A stretch of 34,375 nt of DNA from positions 1 to 34,375 of the forward strand of contig JAIQFR010000042.1 in NCBI GenBank assembly GCA_020073205.1, given 5' to 3'. The notes below the pieces were generated by a model. It did not search any database and was not told the origin of the DNA. It saw nothing but the letters and a program-made list of their open reading frames with translations. This document shows positions 23,971-31,636 of this stretch, in pieces. Position numbers and translations under genes: made by a program. How positions within the stretch are numbered: the first letter of the stretch is position 1; every line of letters starts with the position of its first letter. This DNA comes from Terriglobia bacterium (GTDB taxonomy: Bacteria; Acidobacteriota; Polarisedimenticolia; Polarisedimenticolales; JAIQFR01).

Positions 23971-24290
23971 AAGCGCTGGAGCCTGCCCGGGTGGTTCTTG
24001 GTTCACCACGGCCGATCACTACAGCGTTGCCGAGCCGGAACGGTTTTTGGCGCCCATCTGGCGCACGGTCAAGAACCGGAAGAAGGCCATGAGCCTGATT
24101 AAGTGACGGCTCGGCGACGAGAAGGCTCAAGCACGTCGTCGCTTCTCGCGGCCGGACTGTCTGGGTGGCGATGATGAAGCCTCACGGGGCGGTTCGTTCG
24201 AACACCTGTGGGACGCGTGCGGCGTAGCCGGCACCTGCCTGCTTTGTCGCGGCACCGGCAAGCGACCCGGCCCCGCGTAAGCCCGCCATT
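23971..24290. other. Spacer with a decayed small-gene relic
   Basis: No intact gene. In the plus frame ending at the TAA at 24278 the sequence looks coding from about 24020: an in-frame TGA near 24106 interrupts it, and the end reads CGVAGTCLLCRGTGKRPG, a CxxC zinc-type motif. It is probably a fragment of a small zinc protein. Confidence 0.35.
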
Positions 24291-24378
24291 TCAGCGGGCC
24301 AGGCCCCGTACCTTTCCGCGCATTTCCTCGTCCGATGGGTGGGTGTAGACGGTCGTCAGCGGGCTGACGTGTCGGGCG
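24291..24378 (-). pseudogene. C-terminus of a minimal tyrosine recombinase, cut by an intron
   Basis: The minus strand encodes RHVSPLTTVYTHPSDEEM and a short tail ending at a TGA (24291-24293). This is the catalytic His/Tyr end of the same recombinase family as the intact gene at 27248-27832. The coding sequence is broken at 24378/24379, where a group II intron begins. The next codons (QRFA) resume after the intron at 26296. Beyond about 26308 the similarity ends, so upstream catalytic parts are missing and the gene is dead. Confidence 0.75.
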
Positions 24379-24741
24379 GTGCGCCGGTCAAAACCGGCGA
24401 GGTGCAGCGAATGCAAGAGTCGTACGGCGAAGGGGTAGCGACCCACGCCGGCCCCGAACCATGCGCCGTCGCTTGTGAGGGCGGGGGTGAAGCGTTGGCC
24501 AGGGGTACGTACAGGTCGGGTATTGAGCCGCGAAATATGTGGAACTTCGGGGTGCCGACGCCGTCGCTAGGAGCGGAAGGCCACGTCCGGCGTGTCGCTT
24601 TCACGAGATACGCCGGGACCCCGCGCGGTCTGAGACCCCGCGCATGTACGGAAACACCTCGCACGGGAACCGGGAGATCCCGCGTCCGCCTGCGACGATG
24701 GGCGTCGTAGGCCGCATCGGGAAGTCCAAGGACGTACGCCG

Positions 24742-26238
24742 ATGATGGACGGGCGCGGGAAGTCGGACAGCCCCGTAGTACCGGGGAAGCCGCCGAACAA
24801 GGCCGAGGAACCGGCTGCGGAGGTGGTGGAGGGAAGGGGGCTGGCCAAGGGGAAACTGCCCGAGAGCAACGCACCCCGGACTCAGAGCCGGACCAGTGCG
24901 CCCAGCGCCTTCGAGCGGTTGCGGCAGGCAGTGCAGAAGGACAGGAAGCAGCGGTTCACCGCGCTCCTTCACCACGTCTACAACGTCGATCGGCTTCGGG
25001 GGGCGTACCTGGCTGTGAAGAGGGACGCCGCCGCGGGGGTCGATGGCGAGACGTGGCAGCACTACGGGGAGAACTTGGAGGGGAACCTCCGGGATCTTTC
25101 CGAGAGGCTGAAGCGGGGAGCGTACCGGGCGATGCCGGTTCGTCGGGCGTACATCCCGAAGGCGGACGGGCGGCAGCGGCCGCTCGGCGTTCCCACGCTG
25201 GAAGACAAGATCGTCCAGCGTGCCGTGGTCGAGGTGCTCAACGCCATCTACGAAACGGACTTTGTCGGCTTCTCGTACGGCTTCCGACCCGGGCGCAGTC
25301 CGCATCAGGCTTTGGATGCGCTCGCCGTCGGGATCGAGGCGAGGAGGGTGAACTGGGTGCTCGACGCCGACATCCGTAGCTTCTTCGACACGCTCGATCA
25401 CGGATGGCTGGCGAAGTTTGTCGAGCACCGCGTGGCGGACCGGCGCGTCGTGCGGCTCATCCGGAAATGGTTGAGCGCGGGCGTGCTGGAGGACGGAAAG
25501 CGGACACGGAGTGAAGTGGGAACCGTCCAGGGCGGGAGTATCAGCCCGCTGCTGGCGAATATCTATCTCCACTACGTGTTCGACCTCTGGGTCCACCAGT
25601 GGAGAAGAAGGCAGGCACGGGGCAACGTGGTAGTCGTGCGCTTCGCCGACGACTTCGTGGTGGGGTTCGAACATCGACTCGACGCTGAGCAGCTCCTTGC
25701 GGAACTCAGGCTGAGGCTGGGGGAGTTCGGCTTGGAATTGCATCCCGCCAAGACCCGGCTGATTGAGTTCGGCCGGTATGCGGCGGACCGGCGAAGAAGG
25801 CGTGGCGCGGGGAAGCCCGAGACGTTCAACTTCCTCGGCTTCACGCACATCTGCGGATGGACCCGGAACGAGAAGTTCGTGGTCCTTCGGCAGACGATGC
25901 GCCAGAGGTGGCAGGCCAAGCTGAAGGCGGTCAAGGAAGAGCTGAGACGCCGGAGGCATCGGCCGATCCCGGAACTGGGCGCCTATCTGCGGTCGGTTGT
26001 CGGTGGACACGTGCGTTACTACGGTGTCCCTCGCAACAGCGGCGCCATCAGTTCTTTCCGTGGGGCGGTCATCTGGCTGTGGTGGCGGGCACTGAAGCGC
26101 CGCAGTCAGCGAAGCCGCCTGTCGTGGGAGCGCATGCGGCGTCTATGTCAGCAATGGCTCCCACCCGCTCACATCTGTCATCCCTATCCCATTCAGCACC
26201 TGGCCGTCATGACCCAAGGCAGGAGCCGTGTGCGTTAG
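24742..26238 (+). CDS. ltrA: Group II intron reverse transcriptase/maturase
   Basis: A 498-residue intron-encoded protein. It has the usual polar leader, then the reverse transcriptase domain (KRDAAAGVDGETW, FRPGRSPHQALDAL, LDADIRSFFDTLDH, QGGSISPLLANIYL) with active-site box VVRFADDFV, i.e. FADD instead of the common YADD. The X/maturase domain follows (NFLGFTH, then RYYGVPRN), with little sign of a C-terminal HNH endonuclease, so target priming would use a replication fork. It helps the intron RNA fold and copies it into DNA. Its stop codon lies inside domain V. All motifs are intact, so it is probably functional. Confidence 0.95.
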   Translation: MMDGRGKSDSPVVPGKPPNKAEEPAAEVVEGRGLAKGKLPESNAPRTQSRTSAPSAFERLRQAVQKDRKQRFTALLHHVYNVDRLRGAYLAVKRDAAAGVDGETWQHYGENLEGNLRDLSERLKRGAYRAMPVRRAYIPKADGRQRPLGVPTLEDKIVQRAVVEVLNAIYETDFVGFSYGFRPGRSPHQALDALAVGIEARRVNWVLDADIRSFFDTLDHGWLAKFVEHRVADRRVVRLIRKWLSAGVLEDGKRTRSEVGTVQGGSISPLLANIYLHYVFDLWVHQWRRRQARGNVVVVRFADDFVVGFEHRLDAEQLLAELRLRLGEFGLELHPAKTRLIEFGRYAADRRRRRGAGKPETFNFLGFTHICGWTRNEKFVVLRQTMRQRWQAKLKAVKEELRRRRHRPIPELGAYLRSVVGGHVRYYGVPRNSGAISSFRGAVIWLWWRALKRRSQRSRLSWERMRRLCQQWLPPAHICHPYPIQHLAVMTQGRSRVR

Positions 26239-26256
26239 TAGCGCATGCACGGATCT
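26223..26256 (+). ncRNA. Group II intron domain V
   Basis: GAGCCGTG...TGCG pairs with CGCA..CACGGATC, with a 2-nt bulge on the 3' side and the invariant AGC triad at 26224-26226. This is the catalytic hairpin of the intron. The reverse transcriptase stop (26236-26238) falls in its loop region. Confidence 0.8.
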
Positions 26257-26295
26257 GTGCGGGGGGCGCCGGGAAACCGGCGTCCCTACCGCGAC

Positions 26296-26554
26296 AACCT
26301 CTGCGCCCGAGCGGCGCGTCGACGGTCGGTTCCTGCCGAATTGCGAGAGGATGCGGCGGAAGAGGCTGCATGCGCGCTGGTGGCGCTGGCCCACCCGCTC
26401 CGACCGACCGATCCCGCCTCTCTCGAGGTACCCCGCTTCGGAGCGTGTCCCGTCACGGTGACTCAGTTCTGTTGCGAGGCGTCTCCACTCCGCATTTCGC
26501 CGAAACTGCTCGAGAAGGTGTCGAAGATCACGAGGGCGGCGGCGGCGCAGGCGA
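26296..26554. other. 3' flank of the intron, no clear gene
   Basis: The first 13 bp match the recombinase family (minus strand); the rest shows no recognisable gene. A plus frame ending near 26587 is open but looks like shadow sequence of the minus-strand gene that follows. Confidence 0.4.
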
Positions 26555-27094
26555 CTACGACGCCCGCTGGAGGCCGTAGAAGTCGATGACGAACTTTGCG
26601 ATGTCCTCTGGGGCTGGCGCGCAATTGGGGCGCGTCATCATGAAGTCAACCCAATCCACCGTATGCAGCCCTCGCATCATCTGGTCGGCCTCCACGTAGA
26701 GGTGCGCCAGCACGAGGATGATGATCGGGTTGAGGCCATGCTGCTCCTTCGCCTGAAAGGCGGTGTTGCAGACGGCCTCCGCGCGCTCGCCCACCAGGGA
26801 CTCTGACGAGTGCGCTTCATAGAGTTTCGCCTTCAGTACAGCCCGCTGGAACCACAGCTGGTAGGCCGCCGCGTTCTCGGCTGTGATCTGGCTCCATGCG
26901 GGGTCACGGGGCTGCGGGCTGAAGTGGAGTCCGAGGATGGGATCGACATTGTTCTGCATCCAGTCAGGTCCGCGCTTGCCCTGGTCCTCGGAGTACTCGA
27001 CGAGCACCTTCCGCGGCGCGGATGGCAGTTCTTGTTTCGGCGTCCGGGCTGCTGCAGGTCGCTTGCCGATTCCGAGAAGATCAAGCAGCCTCAT
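26555..27094 (-). CDS. Hypothetical protein, cargo of the recombinase array
   Basis: A 179-residue protein I do not recognise. The N-terminus is basic and hydrophobic (MRLLDLLGIGKRPAAAR), followed by a polar stretch and an all-helical core (YQLWFQRAVLKAKLYEA, NPIIILVLAHLYVEADQMM) ending in FVIDFYGLQRAS. It has no signal peptide or cysteine motif (one Cys in EAVCNTAF). The ATG at 27094 has a strong GGAGGG site. It stands between the intact recombinase (153 bp upstream) and the intron-split remnant, in the same direction as both, and is therefore one of three cargo genes in this array. A defence or accessory role is only an inference from its place. Confidence 0.65.
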   Translation of the reverse strand: MRLLDLLGIGKRPAAARTPKQELPSAPRKVLVEYSEDQGKRGPDWMQNNVDPILGLHFSPQPRDPAWSQITAENAAAYQLWFQRAVLKAKLYEAHSSESLVGERAEAVCNTAFQAKEQHGLNPIIILVLAHLYVEADQMMRGLHTVDWVDFMMTRPNCAPAPEDIAKFVIDFYGLQRAS

Positions 27095-27247
27095 GTGTGC
27101 CCTCCTTTGAACCCCATGCTGCCTCCGAGAACGGCGACCACAAACGCGCTCAGACGGCCGGCAACGGACGTTCTGCTAGGATACTTCTACGCCCGCAGGT
27201 TGCGGGATAGCAACAGTTTTCGAGAGGGAGGCTGCTGGACAGCCGCT

Positions 27248-27832
27248 TCAGCAGGCCAGCGTTCGAATCCGCCGCGACATCTCCTCGTCGCTCGGATGGG
27301 TATAGATGACGGTCGTCAGCGGGCTAAGATGCCGCGCAAACCTCTGCGCCAGGAACAGGTCGTGGGTGGCCCGGTACACCGCCGTCACGGCCGAGTGCCG
27401 TAGCGAATGAAACGGGTACAGCCGGTCGAACCCTGCCTTCTTCTGCCATTGCCGCCACGCGAACTGGACCCGGCGCTTTGAGATGCGGCGGCGGGACTGG
27501 TTGCAAAAAAGCGGAGCGCCAGCAACCAGATCCTCGCCGCGGTCCCGCTTCCACCGCCAGAACCGCCTCAGCTTTACGACCAGCCGGTCCGGCAGGAATA
27601 CGTCCGTAGCACGGCCGCCCTTGGCGATCTCGGGGCGGATGCGGACGCGGACCCGGGGCGTGCCGTCCGTGTTGAACACGTCGCCGACGTTGAGGCCGAC
27701 CAGCTCGCCGAGCCGCAGGCCGGTCCCGAGGGCCATCGAGAAGATGGTGTGGTCGCGCAGGTTGGTGGCCGTGGCCCGCAGGATCGCCTTCTGCTCGGCG
27801 GCGGTCAGGGTCGGCGGGGCGAGGTGGGGCAT
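27248..27832 (-). CDS. Minimal tyrosine recombinase (194 residues)
   Basis: This recombinase has the catalytic domain only: Arg40 in GTGLRLGE, Lys71, His142/Arg145 in HSLRHS, His168 in FARHLS, and nucleophile Tyr177 in VIYTHP. The core-binding domain found in XerC or integron integrases is absent; the protein begins with MPHLAPPTLTAAEQKAILRA and goes straight into the fold. The ATG at 27832 has a GGAGGG site and lies 5 bp after the stop of the methyltransferase gene. Two N-terminal stubs of the same gene lie upstream (28531-28565, 29985-30040) and a C-terminal remnant downstream, so several copies once stood here. It probably moves or reshuffles the neighbouring genes. Confidence 0.88.
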   Translation of the reverse strand: MPHLAPPTLTAAEQKAILRATATNLRDHTIFSMALGTGLRLGELVGLNVGDVFNTDGTPRVRVRIRPEIAKGGRATDVFLPDRLVVKLRRFWRWKRDRGEDLVAGAPLFCNQSRRRISKRRVQFAWRQWQKKAGFDRLYPFHSLRHSAVTAVYRATHDLFLAQRFARHLSPLTTVIYTHPSDEEMSRRIRTLAC

Positions 27833-27837
27833 GGGGT

Positions 27838-28482
27838 TCACCCTCCCTTCGTTGGCGGCTCGCGCTTCTCGGCGATCACGGTGGTGAACTTCTTGACCGT
27901 ACCGTTCGGGGCCGGGTACGTCTCCGCGCGCCAGACGAGAATGTCCCAGCCTGCGAAGTGCTCGCGCAGTTCCTCGCTCCCGAACAGGTAGTAGTTGTCG
28001 GGATCGAACATGTCCAGGAACGTCGTTCCTTCGACGAGGACATTCACCGCGGCCAGGCCACGAGGACGCACGCACCCCTGGATGTCACTTAGCAGTTGCA
28101 GAGCCCGTTCACGCCGGAAGAACATGAGCAGTCCAATGGCGACAACCGTGTCGAACTCTCGGGCGATTCTGAACGTCCCAAGATCCGCGAGAACGGTTTC
28201 GACGGGGAGCGATTCCTCCTCGGCCACCTGGCGGATTCGCGCCAAGGCCGTCGGGCTCGCGTCCACAGCCACGACCCGGCAACCCCGTTTTGCCACTTCA
28301 AGAGTCAAATTGCCCAGTCCGCAGCCGAGATCAAGGACCTCGCCCGCCACGTAGCCGATCGCCAGGATCTCGAATGGATTGAGAGCGAACTCCTGTTCTC
28401 GCACCTGACGCTGGAACTGGTTCTCGAAGAAGTTCACAGAGCGGGAACCGCTGGCCAACGGGTCGTTGGGTTGATCCGACAT
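27838..28482 (-). CDS. Class I SAM-dependent methyltransferase (TehB-like)
   Basis: A 214-residue Rossmann-fold methyltransferase. Motif I is EVLDLGCGLGNLTLE, followed by VVAVDASPTALARI (acidic residue binding the SAM ribose) and a FDTVVAIGLLMFF motif. The layout resembles tellurite-resistance TehB and small-molecule methylases. The substrate cannot be told. The ATG at 28482 is preceded by GGGAGGCGGT; open sequence upstream belongs to the repeat leader. It stops 5 bp before the intact recombinase and starts just after a recombinase stub, so it is inserted cleanly as one cargo unit. Confidence 0.82.
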   Translation of the reverse strand: MSDQPNDPLASGSRSVNFFENQFQRQVREQEFALNPFEILAIGYVAGEVLDLGCGLGNLTLEVAKRGCRVVAVDASPTALARIRQVAEEESLPVETVLADLGTFRIAREFDTVVAIGLLMFFRRERALQLLSDIQGCVRPRGLAAVNVLVEGTTFLDMFDPDNYYLFGSEELREHFAGWDILVWRAETYPAPNGTVKKFTTVIAEKREPPTKGG

Positions 28483-28531
28483 ACCGCCTCCCGTCATGGT
28501 GGACAGCATCCTACGCCTTGCCGAGGCGCGA

Positions 28532-28615
28532 CGGCGGTCAGGGTCGGCGGGGCGAGGTGGGGCATAGCGACCTCCCGCCACGACAGGGCCATCGGTGGGG
28601 GAGGAAGTCAAGGGA
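28532..28615 (-). repeat. Recombinase leader-and-stub repeat, copy B
   Basis: Read on the minus strand this gives a ~50-bp leader (with TTGACT and GGGAGGT) and ATG CCC CAC..., coding MPHLAPPTLTA before the similarity stops at 28531. Leader and stub match copy C (30006-30088) with few differences over ~83 bp. The stub matches the N-terminus of the intact recombinase at 27832. Confidence 0.8.
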
Positions 28616-28626
28616 GCAGCTGGCGA

Positions 28627-28810
28627 CGGACACTCCGGTTCAGACTCGACTACGCAGCCGACGCAAACCGGTTGGCGAAGGAACGGGGCGAGGGACTGTC
28701 GACGCTCGCCATCGAGCCCGAGCAGATCGAGGCGGGCGACAAGTTCTTCGAGGTGCTCGGCAACGCGTTTGGCCGCGCCTGCAACGCGATCAGGCTCCAG
28801 GCGGCTCCGC
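28627..28810 (+). pseudogene. Possible gene fragment on the plus strand
   Basis: The plus frame encodes LDYAADANRLAKERGEGL, then IEPEQIEAGDKFFEVLGNAF and ACNAIRLQAA. This reads like real helical protein, unlike the shadows around it, but it has no start codon of its own and merges into the antisense of the TIR gene. It may be the tail of a lost gene. I do not recognise the family. Confidence 0.3.
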
Positions 28811-28812
28811 GG

Positions 28813-29844
28813 TCACTCCGCCGCCGCGATCGCGGCGGGCTTCTTCAGGTCGCGCACGACGCGATCGAACGCCTGCTTGTATGAGTCGTGGTTCTTCCAG
28901 TTCTTGAAGTCACCGATGTGGCGCTCGTGCCGCAGTCCGGTTGCCCAATCGTACGGGCAATCAAACACTGCATCGTCGAGCCGGATGGGGAAGAGCACGG
29001 TAGTGTCGCGCCGCTTCTCTTCAGCAAGGCCAGCCTTTACCTCGCGTTCCACCCAACCGCTCCCAATCGAATGGTCGGAGAGGACTAGAAGTACCTTGTC
29101 GCGAAGTCGTATTGCCTCGTCGATTGCGACGCGAGTGCGCTCGCCGATCTTCAGATCCTCAGCTGCGAACCAGCAGCGGATTCCCTTGTCTTGGAGATCG
29201 GCGTGGAGCCTGCGGGCAAACTCCTCATCTTTCGAAGAGTAGCTGATGAAACAGGAGTAGAACTCGATCGCCGCTCCGTGAAATAGCGCAGGAATGTTGT
29301 CAATAAGCACGTCCGGCAACCCACAACCCTGAAGGAACCTCAGAGGAAGATGTCTGGACATTTCCAGGGTTCGGTGACCTGTGACGCTTGGACCAATGTG
29401 CACACAAGATTCGAGGCCACCGGCGCCCGAGAGGTCAACATCGCCGAAGACTGTACCGCCAAGCACCGCGCCATTTAGGTCCGCGTCGTTGAGGTTCGCG
29501 TAGCTGAGGTTGGCTTCGTCGAGGAATGCGGCACGAAGATCCGCGCCGCGGAGATCCGTGCCTCGGAGATTCGCGGTGCCGAGATACGCGCCTTGAAGGT
29601 TCGCGCGTCGGAGGTCCGCGCCTTGGAGGTTCCCGTCGCGGAGATTCGCAATGCCGAGGTCCGCGCTTTGGAGGTTCGCGTAGCGTAGATTCGCGTAGCG
29701 GAGGTCCGCGCCGCGGAGATCTGCGTCGCGGAGGTCCTCGGGGGGAAGGTCCGGCACGGACTCGGCTTCTTGGTAACGGCGGTTCCATTCTGCTATGCCT
29801 TCTTGGCCGCCTCGGAGAAGACGGAGCGCCTCGTGACGGTCCAT
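28813..29844 (-). CDS. Pentapeptide-repeat and TIR domain protein
   Basis: A 343-residue protein. Residues ~36-140 are about 20 tandem pentapeptide repeats (A-D/N-L-x-x), which fold as a right-handed quadrilateral helix. Residues ~195-330 are a TIR domain: [19 protein letters not shown], then WFAAED and [10 protein letters not shown], with SGWVERE supplying Glu268 at the NADase catalytic position. TIR proteins of this kind are known bacterial immune effectors that cleave NAD+ or make signalling nucleotides; here the repeats may be the sensor or scaffold. GGAGGG lies 8 bp upstream of the ATG. It is a cargo unit between recombinase stubs B and C. A defence role is inferred. Confidence 0.88.
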   Translation of the reverse strand: MDRHEALRLLRGGQEGIAEWNRRYQEAESVPDLPPEDLRDADLRGADLRYANLRYANLQSADLGIANLRDGNLQGADLRRANLQGAYLGTANLRGTDLRGADLRAAFLDEANLSYANLNDADLNGAVLGGTVFGDVDLSGAGGLESCVHIGPSVTGHRTLEMSRHLPLRFLQGCGLPDVLIDNIPALFHGAAIEFYSCFISYSSKDEEFARRLHADLQDKGIRCWFAAEDLKIGERTRVAIDEAIRLRDKVLLVLSDHSIGSGWVEREVKAGLAEEKRRDTTVLFPIRLDDAVFDCPYDWATGLRHERHIGDFKNWKNHDSYKQAFDRVVRDLKKPAAIAAAE

Positions 29845-29849
29845 GGTTC

Positions 29850-29864
29850 GCCCTCCTGGAGGGC
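29850..29864 (-). promoter_or_regulatory. Dyad overlapping the TIR gene ribosome binding site
   Basis: GCCCTCC-T-GGAGGGC is a perfect 7-bp dyad covering the GGAGG site 6 bp before the ATG at 29844. It could be an operator or a small hairpin that partly hides the ribosome binding site, keeping a toxic TIR effector low. Confidence 0.4.
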
Positions 29865-29985
29865 AAGACTACCGCGGCGAGTTGCCGGGGTCCAGATCAG
29901 CGCGAGCGGAACCCGGATCGGCTACGCGGCCGCTTCCGATACCGGCACTCCCCACCGGCCGAGGATAGCCCCGGCGCCAGGCGCG

Positions 29986-30088
29986 AAGGATGGCCTGCTG
30001 CTCGGCGGTGGTCAGGGTAGGCGGGGCGAGGTGGGGCATGGGGACCTCCCGCCTGACAGGGCCATCGGTGGGGGAGGAAGTCAAGGGG
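29986..30088 (-). repeat. Recombinase leader-and-stub repeat, copy C
   Basis: On the minus strand a leader with TTGACT and GGGAGGT leads to an ATG at 30040. The stub MPHLAPPTLTTAEQQAILRA follows, 20 residues nearly identical to the intact recombinase, then stops abruptly at 29985. It is the farthest right of the three copies and precedes the TIR cargo gene. Confidence 0.82.
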
Positions 30089-30483
30089 AAGGGAAGCGCG
30101 CCGCAACGTGATGCCGATCGGCCCCTCGGGGTGCCGCCAGTGGGGAGACCCTCTTCGTCCGGTATTTCGAGGGAGCCTCCAGCTAGCGCGGCCAGAAGTA
30201 CTCGTCGTGCCACCTCTGGCATTCGCCTTGAACACGCGCCCGCCCGTGTTGTGCACGTGCAACACCGATTGGTTCGAACCTCACATGCGGCGGCGGCAAC
30301 GGCGTATGTTCGATGCACGTTGGTCGTTCCGACCGATTCAAGGACGGAGATCGACGATGCCGTCACTTCCCGAAAAACCACCGTCACGTGGCGCAGAGCC
30401 GATACCGCATTTGTAATCTGCTTACCCTAGGATCCGCGACCCTATATTATTGAGGATGACTCGATCGTCGGAGACCCTGCACC
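30089..30483. other. Non-coding region before the secreted-protein genes
   Basis: No supported gene. A 19-codon frame with a GGAG site starts at 30358 (MPSLPEKPPSRG...) and ends at 30416; it may be a leader or the start of a lost gene. TATATT at 30443-30448 is a candidate -10 box for the gene at 30484. Confidence 0.45.
30443..30448 (+). promoter_or_regulatory. Candidate -10 box for the secreted-protein gene
   Basis: TATATT stands out as an AT-rich hexamer in GC-rich DNA, 35 bp before the ATG at 30484. TTACCC at 30422-30427 is a weak -35 match 15 bp upstream. Confidence 0.4.
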
Positions 30484-31452
30484 ATGAGGCCACTCGTAGT
30501 CGCGATCGCCTTTCTCGCGACTGGTTGGGCGTTCGGCGCCGGCGTTGATCTTGAGCTTCGATCCGCGACGGCGCAGCAGCTCGTGCTCGAGCCACCAGAT
30601 CTTCATCTGGTTCTGGTGAACCACGGCGCTGAGCCCGTGAGTATCGCGCTCTCGTCTGCTTCGCGGCCGCGACTCCGAATCCAAACCGACGATGGGTGGT
30701 TCGATTGTAAGAGTAGCCTTGCGGTCTGCCCTGGGGTAAGCGCGGTCCCTTGGACTCGAATTCAGCACGGCGCTGAGGTTGAGCTGGGTCCACTTCCCCT
30801 CCTGTGCCCGAGCGCAGCGGTGGACGCGCACGGTGCCGTCAAGGAGTGGGTCGAAGTCCCGGCGCGGTACCGGTTTCAGGCCGAGACTCGTCTGGCGGTA
30901 CCCGCTCAATCGGCGGGCGGCACCGCAGCGCCGGACAACGCGTTCACGGGAGCGCTCACATCGACCATCGTCTCTATCGACGTGAACGAGCCAAGCGGAG
31001 TGGACGCGCAGGCTCTGAGCTGGGCTCGCGAGCATAACGACACGCCGATGTCGTGGGCTGCCGTCAGGCTATTCCCGGGGTCGCGCTACGCCGCACTTGC
31101 CTTGCTGCCCTACATCGACATAGGGAAATCAGACCCGAGCAGGGTCAGAACGATCATCGAGCGCGGGCAATTCCTCAGCTGGGGCTCGGTCCCAGATTCG
31201 GACACGCCCGACGGTTGGGCCAGCCTTTCAGGAGCCGAATTGGCGAACTGGCGCATTGAGCGCGCCGAACGCATTCTGCGGAACCACCCGAATCTCCCCT
31301 CTGCAGGACAGCTCAGGCTTGCGATTGGCGTCAACCAGATTGCCTCTGGGAAGGGGAACGAGGGTCGCAAGCTCCTTCGGCAGCTTGCCAGCCACACAGA
31401 TACGCGTGAAGGCGCCTGGGCGAAGGAGTTCCTTGGGATCGACGGTCCGTAA
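30484..31452 (+). CDS. Secreted protein of unknown function
   Basis: A 322-residue protein. Residues 1-~19 are a signal peptide (MRPLVVAIAFLATGWAFGA). Residues ~20-150 are beta-rich, like an immunoglobulin-type surface domain (DLHLVLVNHGAEPVSIAL). The last ~150 residues are helical (DAQALSWAREHNDTPMSWA, ERILRNHPNLPSAGQLRLAI), like tetratricopeptide-type pairs. The protein at 31637-32539 has the same order of parts, so the two look like distant paralogues. It probably acts in the periplasm or outside. No catalytic motif is seen. The ribosome binding site is weak (GGAG 10 bp away). Confidence 0.68.
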   Translation: MRPLVVAIAFLATGWAFGAGVDLELRSATAQQLVLEPPDLHLVLVNHGAEPVSIALSSASRPRLRIQTDDGWFDCKSSLAVCPGVSAVPWTRIQHGAEVELGPLPLLCPSAAVDAHGAVKEWVEVPARYRFQAETRLAVPAQSAGGTAAPDNAFTGALTSTIVSIDVNEPSGVDAQALSWAREHNDTPMSWAAVRLFPGSRYAALALLPYIDIGKSDPSRVRTIIERGQFLSWGSVPDSDTPDGWASLSGAELANWRIERAERILRNHPNLPSAGQLRLAIGVNQIASGKGNEGRKLLRQLASHTDTREGAWAKEFLGIDGP

Positions 31453-31636
31453 TCGCGGACAACAGCCGATCTGCATCCTGAGATCGAGCCCTTGGAACCA
31501 ACCGGTTGGAGCTCGGTCTAATCGTGGTGGGAGCGGCCTCAAAGGGTGCACAAAATGACGGTCCAAGGTGTCGCGGCAACTTCGAAGCAGGTGATTCTTC
31601 GCGACTTCCGAGACGCAGGCGGGCAGGGTCGCGACC

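Larger units (their letters stand above)
24379..26295 (+). mobile_element. Complete group II intron
   Basis: The 5' end GTGCGCC is the standard bacterial group II start. A structured ~360-nt 5' RNA region leads to the maturase gene, then domain V and VI, ending ...CTACCGCGAC. Comparing the flanks with the intact recombinase at 27326-27345 (plus coordinates) places both ends to the base: removing 24379-26295 rejoins ...CGGGCG to AACCTCTGCG in exact register with the paralogue. The intron is on the plus strand while the interrupted gene is on the minus, so it cannot splice from that gene's mRNA. Confidence 0.85.

Noticed and set aside
28096-28884. A 262-codon plus-strand frame antisense to the methyltransferase.
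   Set aside because: Only its last ~60 codons look coding; the rest is shadow, so I list just a possible fragment at 28627-28810.
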